Made by a program: the position numbers and the translations under genes. The notes under the pieces were generated by a model. That model had not been told where the DNA came from. It did no database searches and saw nothing but the letters and a program-made list of their open reading frames with translations. 14,167 nucleotides of DNA from assembly GCA_025201705.1 (NCBI GenBank), contig MU617322.1, positions 1,735 to 15,901 of the forward strand, in the 5' to 3' direction. How positions within the stretch are numbered: the stretch's first letter is position 1; each line of letters starts with the position of its first letter. Below are positions 8,501-14,167 of the stretch, piece after piece. The DNA is from Dissophora ornata. Its lineage: Eukaryota; Mortierellomycota; Mortierellomycetes; Mortierellales; Mortierellaceae.

Positions 8501-11053
8501 CGTCCCCAAGTCAGGCTGGAGGGAGAGCCACGGCAACCGGTTGTTGCCTTGGCAGCGACAGCCATGGATATTGACACCGCGGAGGTTGCACAGGAGCCTG
8601 TTTTGGAAGCACCCATGCAGGACGAACCCATGGAACTGGCCGACCCTATTGAGGTCGACCCAACACCAGAGATACCTCAGGATCATGGACCGGATAAGGA
8701 TGTGATGATGGAGAGCGACAGCCAGCTCAACACGGTTTCGGTGCCGTCGACAGGATCGCCCGTGTCTACGCTGAATCAGGTGGACGACCAACTCATGAGC
8801 AACGACATCACACCGTCGCCCTCCGAATCTTTGGTCGCAAAGTCGTCATTATCCGACAACATTGCTGCTCAGAATCAGGAAGAGATCGCAGTAACGCTCG
8901 AGGTTGCTGAGCGTTCAAAGACACCGGATCGACCCGTCCAGATGATGAGGCTAAAGCCCAGTCTGGAGAGCACAATCGACATGTCACCGACAGCGACAGT
9001 GTCGCGTCGCAATGGCCAGCATTCCAGGGTCCGACCCACAACCATCCATGGAGAACCTATGACACAGAACTACGGCTACCCTTCCTCAACATATCACGAG
9101 CCCCTCCCCACTCCCAAGCCCCGTCCTAGTCCTTCTCAGGAAAGCGCGTTCCTGATCCCCCCAAAGGTCTACCACCAGTCTCAATTCCAGCAGTCATCTC
9201 CATCGCTCCTTCAGGTACCTCCCACATTGTCAGCTGCCGATATCCCACCTGTTCCCACACGACCAGAGTCCAGCGGCCCTACGCATTCGTACAGCATGCC
9301 ACCACCTCCACCTGTACCAGCGACCACTGCCCAGGACAAGACCCATCGCAAGGGCCCTTCTTCAGCACGCCTCTTTGGATTTTTGGGTAACCTGTCCAAG
9401 AAGAATGGCGAATCCAGCTCAAACATTGTTTCCTCGCCCAAGATGGCCCATGAGGCGACGATGGGGGATGCAGAATCGCCACAAATTCTGACCCCTCCTG
9501 CGACGGCCGCCTCCTCAAAGAAGCCAGGCTCGATCAACCAAGTCTTTGGCCGCTACAACCACAACCACAGCAACAACAACAACGAAAAGCCAAACCAGTC
9601 GACAAAGGGCAAGAGGCGCAAGACATTGAGTCTTCTGGGTGGCGACAGCGAGCATCAGCAGCAGCAGATCCATGGAGGAACCCGACCACCAGTGCCCTCC
9701 ACCGAGGGCTTGGGTATCACCACAGCTTCCTCTGGATCGGGCACTGCGCAGAGAATCATGGGATGGCTGCGACGCAAATCATTTGGTAGGATTTTTGATG
9801 TGCTTGCCTTTGCTTTAGTCCATGATGTAAAAGATATATTACTTACAGCTCTCATTCTTATCCCTTCATTAGCCAAACCATCCTCGGAGAGACCACAACT
9901 CGATGGAGCAGACCATATTCGCCCCAACGGCACCTCGCCTTCGCCTGTCCTTGCACAGAACAACAACATCTTGCGTGCAGGATCAGCGTCGCCACAGGAG
10001 CAAGAGCCAACTGCCGTTCTTCAGCCAAGCGCAGTGGTCGCGAATCGCACCCTGGCCACCAATGGCGCCGGCGCTGCAGACGAAGGAAGGGACCCCGCCT
10101 TGGAGATGCTGCTCCAAAGACTGCCCACAGGCTGGACAGACTCGAAGCTCAAGTGGCACTCTGGAGCTGTGGAGATCTCTGCCTTGTCGTCGCGTCATCC
10201 GGTCGAGATTATGTTTGAGATCAAGAACGTCGTTCTCAGATTGGGCATGGAGTTCCGCGTCGATTCAGATTTCAAGGTCAAGTGCGTGCGCCGGAGAAGA
10301 CTTGCGGATGGAACGGTCGACAGCAAAGCGCAGCATTCGTCGTCCTATTATGGCGCTCCTATGCCTGATGACACCGCGAGTGTCATGTCGAGCAACCTAT
10401 CAGCTGGCGAGGCATGGACATCAGCCAAGGGCGCCGGTGGTTCCGTGATCAATGGAAAGAAGAAGGGCGGCATCAGGACTCTGTTGTGGCGCAACAGCAC
10501 TTCCATGGGTCTATCGTCCTCCCCTCCTCCCCCCGTCCCACCATTGCCCTCGTCTCCTCGCGCCCTGCCTCAGGTCATGAATGGCTCAACACTGGGCTTG
10601 TCCTCACCACCAGCCGTTGGCTCTGCAGCCTCAAAGGAGATTGATTCTGATCACGGCGTTTGGGTGAGCTCCGGCATGGTTGCCGGAGCTGGACTGGGAA
10701 TCAACGGCCAGGGTGCTGCGGCGGCGGTGCCATCTCAGGAAGGCGGAGGTGTGACGTCGCTGCCAAGCAGCTCAACCATTGCTACAACGATTGGCTCTGC
10801 GATTGTGAACACTGGACCAGAGCCGCTGTATGGCGAAGAGTCTATCGACTCTGGCGAGGAAGTCCGATTTTCCATCGAGGTGTGTCGCATCAAGAACTTG
10901 AATGGCATCTACTGTGTTGACATTCGTCGTATGAAGGGTAACCTTTGGGCATACAAGTTCTTGTATCATGCTGTACTCAACACCCTGGACTTGAACAGCA
11001 AAGGAGGCTATATTCCCACCCTCCCTGAGAATCTGAAGGTCGTCCAGGCATAA
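5141..11053 (+). CDS. KIN4: Kin4-like Ser/Thr protein kinase with C-terminal KA1-like domain
   Basis: Seven exons: 5141-5257, 7082-7165, 7292-7376, 7504-7637, 7742-8194, 8306-9785 and 9873-11053. Joined they give 1177 residues; all junctions are GT...AG and in phase. The ATG at 5141 has A at -3 and is the first in its frame. The kinase domain spans about residues 14-277: Gly loop [11 protein letters not shown] at 21-31 (third Gly is Ala, a tolerated variant), VAIK Lys43, alpha-C Glu62, HRDLKLEN with Asp135+2 (Asp137), DFG Asp155, T-loop [13 protein letters not shown] with Thr172, and APE 181-183. The insert [20 protein letters not shown] and the T-loop are characteristic of fungal Kin4/Frk1-type AMPK-related kinases, which in budding yeast act in the spindle position checkpoint and are activated by T-loop phosphorylation. 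A long disordered linker follows, with an acidic stretch (about 377-428), poly-Pro patches, a basic RRKTLSLL motif (about 727) and [11 protein letters not shown] (about 774-784). The C-terminal KA1-like domain is split: part one at about 858-925, part two at 1116-1158. KA1 domains bind acidic phospholipids or the kinase itself. Kinase assignment is certain; Kin4 orthology is likely. Confidence 0.95.
5304..5346. repeat. T-rich TTTTA repeat in kinase intron 1
   Basis: A run of T followed by repeated TTTTA units lies shortly after the intron 1 donor and directly before a CAG (5352-5354), so it could serve as a polypyrimidine tract for a cryptic acceptor. Confidence 0.8.
5407..5459. repeat. AG dinucleotide microsatellite
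   Basis: Two blocks of AG/GA dinucleotides (about 5407-5425 and 5434-5459) are separated by a short AAAGTGCGT interruption. They lie within kinase intron 1. Confidence 0.85.
5478..5508. repeat. GGGACA hexamer tandem repeat
   Basis: About five tandem copies of GGGACA, the last one diverged, lie within kinase intron 1. Confidence 0.85.
5956..5987. repeat. CAGACA hexamer tandem repeat
   Basis: A CA-rich start is followed by about four CAGACA copies within kinase intron 1. The other strand reads TGTGTC, which creates spurious Val/Ser/Cys-rich frames. Confidence 0.85.
6587..6631. repeat. CA dinucleotide microsatellite
   Basis: About 45 bases of CA repeats with AAA and CGC interruptions lie within kinase intron 1. 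They produce His/Thr-rich spurious frames on both strands. Confidence 0.85.
9786..9872 (+). other. Stop-free 87-nt intron of the kinase gene
   Basis: The donor TTTG|GTAGGA and the acceptor TTCATTAG|CC bracket 87 nt, exactly 29 codons, with no in-frame stop. Spliced, the protein reads RRKSF-AKPSSE, a smooth polar linker. Unspliced, it gains 29 mostly hydrophobic residues that fit poorly in the disordered linker. I therefore call it an intron, but the frame survives either way and a retained-intron isoform is possible. Confidence 0.7.
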
Positions 11054-11274
11054 TAGACTGGAGGCATTCCGATGGAAGCAACAGGAACCGATGTTCTTTT
11101 TTGTTTTTTTTTTTGTTTTAGTCATTGTTTTTCTCTCTCACTCACTCTCTTTTTTCGATACCATCCACCATATCTATTATATAATTACACCTAATGTCAC
11201 TCACTCGTCAGTTAATGAACAGCCAAAATGTGAATGCGTAAAAAAATGTACCATTGCTCCAAACGAATTATGTG

Positions 11275-11285
11275 TTTATTTTATT
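11275..11285 (-). terminator. Poly(A) signal candidates of the permease gene
   Basis: On the minus strand two overlapping AATAAA hexamers (11285-11280 and 11280-11275) lie about 40-50 nt beyond the permease stop codon (11326-11324). This is a typical position for 3' end formation. Confidence 0.55.
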
Positions 11286-11294
11286 TTTGTTTGG

Positions 11295-11300
11295 AATAAA
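11295..11300 (+). terminator. Poly(A) signal candidate of the kinase gene
   Basis: AATAAA on the plus strand lies about 240 nt after the kinase stop codon and is followed by an A-rich run. It sits only about 25 bp from the end of the convergent permease coding region, so the two transcripts' 3' ends probably overlap. Confidence 0.5.
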
Positions 11301-11323
11301 AAAAATTAAAAAAAAAAGTGTTT

Positions 11324-13990
11324 TTAAACTTGATTTCTCTTTTCATTCTGCGAGTCTGTGGTGGAATTTTCATCTTCACCCTGCAGATCCGTCGCGTCCC
11401 CTTCTGCCAAGTCCACGATACGGGTACCGCCAGGCTTGAACCAATGTCTGCCCCAGATAGCGTAGTAGACTACACAGAGACCGATGACGACCACAAATGG
11501 CACGGCTGCGTAGTTCATGTTCTCGGCAGTGACTGGCGCAAGTGTCGGGCAAAGGAACAAAGCAGAGGTGACGATGATCCAGACCGAGGCAATAACGCCG
11601 ATAGGGATAGAGAATTTGCCTAGGTGGAATGGACCAGGTTGAAAGGTATGACGAGCGAGGACTATGCGGCACAGGATCGGGATCAAGTACGAGATGGAAG
11701 AGGCAATGGTGTTGACAGAGACAATGGCCGAGTATGCAGTCTGGGACCAGATATAAGGGAGACCCAAGATGAAGCAAAAGGCAATGTTGAACCAGACGGC
11801 CGCCACTGGGCTCTTGTCCTTGTTCAGGCGGTGCAGGTATTTGGAGAGTGGCAGGGCGCCATCGCGGGCAAAGGCATAGACCATGCGTGAGGATGCGAGG
11901 GTGAGGGCGCTGCCGCAAAAGAACTGCGCACCGAGGATGACCAGGATCAGGACGATGGCCCAGGTCAGACCTGCAGAGTCCAAGAAGATCTGGCTCAGCG
12001 AAACACCGACGGCAGGGTTGACGATCTGGTCGTCAAAGTTGGAGATGCAGAAGGTGACGCCGACCAAGAAGACCCATCCGACCACAGAGGCTGTGATGAT
12101 GGCCCGGATGATGCCCCAGGGACCGCCCTGTTGAGCATTCTTGGTCTCCTCGCTCATGTGGGCTGCGCTGTCGTATCCAGAAAGGGTGTATTGTGACTGG
12201 AGGAGACCCAACATGAAGACGTAGAATCCTGAAGACCAGCCGGTGTTGTTCTTCCACTCTGTAAAGACGAACGCTGCCGACTGCTTTTCAGGAGTCGTTG
12301 CCAGAACCACAACCACGATCAAGATCGTTCCCAAAACATGCCACCAGACTGTTGAGACCAGAAAAGCAAGTGCAGTAGCGATTCGAATTAGAGGATGGCA
12401 GTTATAATATGCAGAGATGATCGAGTGTATCCAGTAGTCCATGCTTTTAGCCCCTTACCAGACATGATGTTGAAGATGCCGTTCATGCGGACGGCCAGCG
12501 AGTTGACAATGCCGTGGAGGATGATGATGCCGACATAGATGGCGAAGATCACGTATGTGCTGGCGCTGTACCCGTTCGTCATAGCGATGAGCGAGGCCAG
12601 GAACTGGGCCATTGCCAGGTCGGTACTCGCGATAGCGACTACAAATGGGAACCGATAATAGTGATGTCAGTTTTTAAATGGTTGCTGTTTTAAAAAAACG
12701 CAGTTTTAGAGCATCCTCTTCCGGCATATCTATCTAACTTACCACACTTGGGATGGTGGAAAAGAAGGCGGAGGGAAGGATTGGTAACTGGGGTTAGCAC
12801 AGATGAGCCAGGGCGATCAGCAGCTTTTTGCTTGAGAGGGGGGTTTGTTCAGTCTCTTACCAGACCCAGCCAGTTTGTGTATCCGACGACCCAGGATGCA
12901 AGAGGCACCCAATCGGGGCTTCCAACCCTCACTCCATTGATCACTCGACCCTCCAAAATCTTGATCGTCCAAAAGTAGAGTCCGCCGGTCGTCGGGTAGG
13001 CGGAGCAGATTTCGGCCAGTGACATGCCAATCGTGAGTGTAAACAAGCTGACAACCAACCATCCTGAGTAGCGGAAGTCCAAAAGAATCGCACGATCAGG
13101 AGAATGTTGAGAAAAAAAAGAAAAAGGAGACCAACCAAGTCGCTGTTAGTAAATTCGGATCCCACCAAAGTAACCGGGGATTTTTTTTAAGAAATAAAAG
13201 AAAACTTTGTTCCGTCCTGAAAAGGGGGGGGACAGATAGCCAGTCTGGTACTGTCATCGGCGCAGTCTTTTTCTTTGTGTTTCTTTCACGCCATCAAGGC
13301 TTTTCATTGGTTCCATTGTTCCATTGTCTGTTTTCTTACCCCAGATGACGGTGACAGGCCCTCCGGACTGCAAGGCACTGCCGTAGAGAGGCGTCAGACC
13401 CGAGAGGATGGACAGACAGGAGAAGGTGATTCCAAAGGTACTGAAAGCACTCAGGGACCGATCCAGCGACTATTATTTCAATTCCCAGCAAAGAGAGAGG
13501 AGACAGGTTGAGAAACGAGTACACGGAAAGAGAGAGTCTAGGACTGTTCTCTGGGCCAGGTGTCCTAGCTGTTGCCACTGTAGTCCATCCCCTCGCCGTT
13601 CCTCTTCCTGTGCTGTGTTCTTGTTTTTTTGTTGCGTTCTGATCCAATGTATTTTAGTCCGAATCGGCGAATACAGTTGCATGAGTTGCATGTGTTTGTG
13701 GAGAGGAGGGCGTTATCGCTCCAATGTCTAAACAAAGTACAGTTTTTTTTTTTTTCCGGCAGTTTGGGCAGTGTTGGCTTCCTGGGCATTTTCCGAGTAA
13801 AATGGTTGGTGGGAAAAGGGCTGGAATGTGTGACAGTGCGGTTGGTCATGCTTTGATAGGTGACAAGCCCTTGTCTGTCAGCAAAACAGAGGATGGCGGT
13901 CTCTCTCACCTGCTTGTAGCCCAGCCTTTCGAGGACCGCACGATCATGATCGTAGACAGATCCGGAATCTTCAGACCCTGTCGTTTCCAT
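11324..13990 (-). CDS. Amino acid / GABA / choline-type permease (APC superfamily)
   Basis: Six exons on the minus strand: 13990-13910, 13469-13340, 13063-12861, 12746-12743, 12638-12459 and 12348-11324. Joined they give 540 residues, the usual length for fungal Uga4/Hnm1-type permeases (amino acid-choline transporter family), with about twelve membrane segments. The N-terminus has the family motif LERLGYKQ-SLDRSLSAFS, in which a conserved cytosolic stretch precedes helix 1. Later hallmarks are SAYPTTGGLYFW (helix 2-3 region), ASTDLAMAQF, SGYDSAAHMSEET, and YAFARDGALPLSKYLHRLN followed by PVAAVW. These mark a plasma- or vacuolar-membrane importer of GABA, choline or other amino acids; the substrate cannot be read from the sequence. 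The C-terminal tail of about 35 residues is polar and acidic. Introns are 440, 276, 114, 104 and 110 nt. The start ATG at 13990 is supported by a normal-length N-terminal tail. The third junction needs a 4-nt exon, listed separately. Family assignment is very secure. Confidence 0.93.
12743..12746 (-). other. 4-nt microexon (TGTG) of the permease gene
   Basis: Exon 3 ends in phase 0 (LGL|) at 12861, but the next long exon, starting at 12638, needs a preceding first codon base G to read VAIASTDLAMAQF. Between them, TGTG at 12746-12743 is bounded by CCCAAG and a strong GTAAGT donor. Upstream lies a consensus branch site TGCTAAC (12799-12793) and an uninterrupted pyrimidine-rich tract with no other usable AG. 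Including TGTG adds Cys139 and completes Val140, giving NWLGLCVAIASTD, a helix-like sequence whose spacing fits what I recall of the family. Confidence 0.7.
13470..13909 (-). other. Intron 1 of the permease gene, 440 nt
   Basis: It runs from CAG|GTGAGA (13909) to AATAATAG|TCG (13470) and joins the N-terminal tail to the first transmembrane block in phase 0. It contains two T/A runs (near 13625 and 13742-13755) and no recognisable coding content. It is several times longer than introns 3-5 of the same gene. Confidence 0.8.
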
Positions 13991-14167
13991 GTACCTTGAT
14001 GTAACAAGGGTGTGTTGGTGGTGGAGGAGAGGGAGATGGGGGGTGGGGAGTGGAAGCGAAAGAGAGAGGGCTCGAGGAGCGATCAGACACGGCGGAGAAC
14101 AAGCGGGACGGGTGAGCGGAAGGGAAGAGGACGAAAAAAGAAAGAGGAGGCGAAAACGAAGCTGGAG
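13991..14167 (-). promoter_or_regulatory. Upstream region of the permease gene
   Basis: The plus strand is strongly purine-rich here, so the permease coding strand is CT-rich, the same pattern as upstream of the kinase and unknown genes. No TATA box or GATA-rich cluster of the kind expected for nitrogen control is obvious, but only 177 bp are visible. Confidence 0.4.

Noticed and set aside
8387..8791. Minus-strand frame of 134 codons opposite the kinase linker
   Set aside because: It is antisense to well-supported kinase coding sequence and shows no family resemblance.
11376..12134. Frames on both strands overlapping the permease last exon
   Set aside because: They are shadows of the permease coding exon, which carries clear family motifs in one frame only.
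12747..12790. Alternative 45-nt exon starting after CCCCAG in the permease gene
   Set aside because: The AG is about 5 nt from the branch A, too close, and the 45 nt keeps phase 0, which would throw the next exon out of frame.

Overview
The window looks like nuclear DNA from a filamentous or early-diverging fungus; I lean to Mortierellomycota/Mucoromycota, but that is inference. The evidence is: protein-coding genes split by short introns (87-127 nt) with GT...AG ends and CTAAC-type branch sites; a Kin4-type kinase, a fungus-specific subfamily; a fungal amino acid/choline permease; pyrimidine-rich tracts upstream of start codons; and poly-A/T runs in introns and UTRs. I see no bacterial-type operons, no tRNA or rRNA genes, no CRISPR array and no convincing transposon.

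Layout from left to right. 1-208: the left edge, mostly intron of a lipase-like gene. 209-1214 (minus): the 5' two exons of a membrane-anchored class 3 lipase-like protein, cut before the catalytic core, with a TATA box at 1363-1371. 1215-2294: non-coding, with one good hairpin. 2295-3179 (minus): an intronless gene for a 294-residue Ser/Pro-rich protein I do not recognise. 3180-5140: a divergent, strongly strand-biased (pyrimidine/purine) promoter region with microsatellites. 5141-11053 (plus): a seven-exon Kin4-like Ser/Thr kinase of 1177 residues with a C-terminal KA1-like domain. Its first intron is about 1.82 kb, against about 0.1 kb for the others. 11054-11323: a short convergent intergenic stretch with poly(A) signals on both strands. 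11324-13990 (minus): a six-exon, 540-residue amino acid/GABA/choline-type permease (APC superfamily), whose reading frame is restored only by a 4-nt microexon at 12743-12746. 13991-14167: its pyrimidine-rich upstream region.

The genes do not form an obvious pathway: lipid hydrolysis, an unknown protein, a cell-cycle/polarity type kinase and a nutrient permease. This is an ordinary chromosomal neighbourhood. The most interesting content is in gene structure: the 4-nt microexon, the oversized microsatellite-filled kinase intron with exon-like decoys, a stop-free 87-nt intron that could be retained, and a KA1 domain split by a low-complexity insertion. I found no strong case for a previously undescribed multi-gene system.
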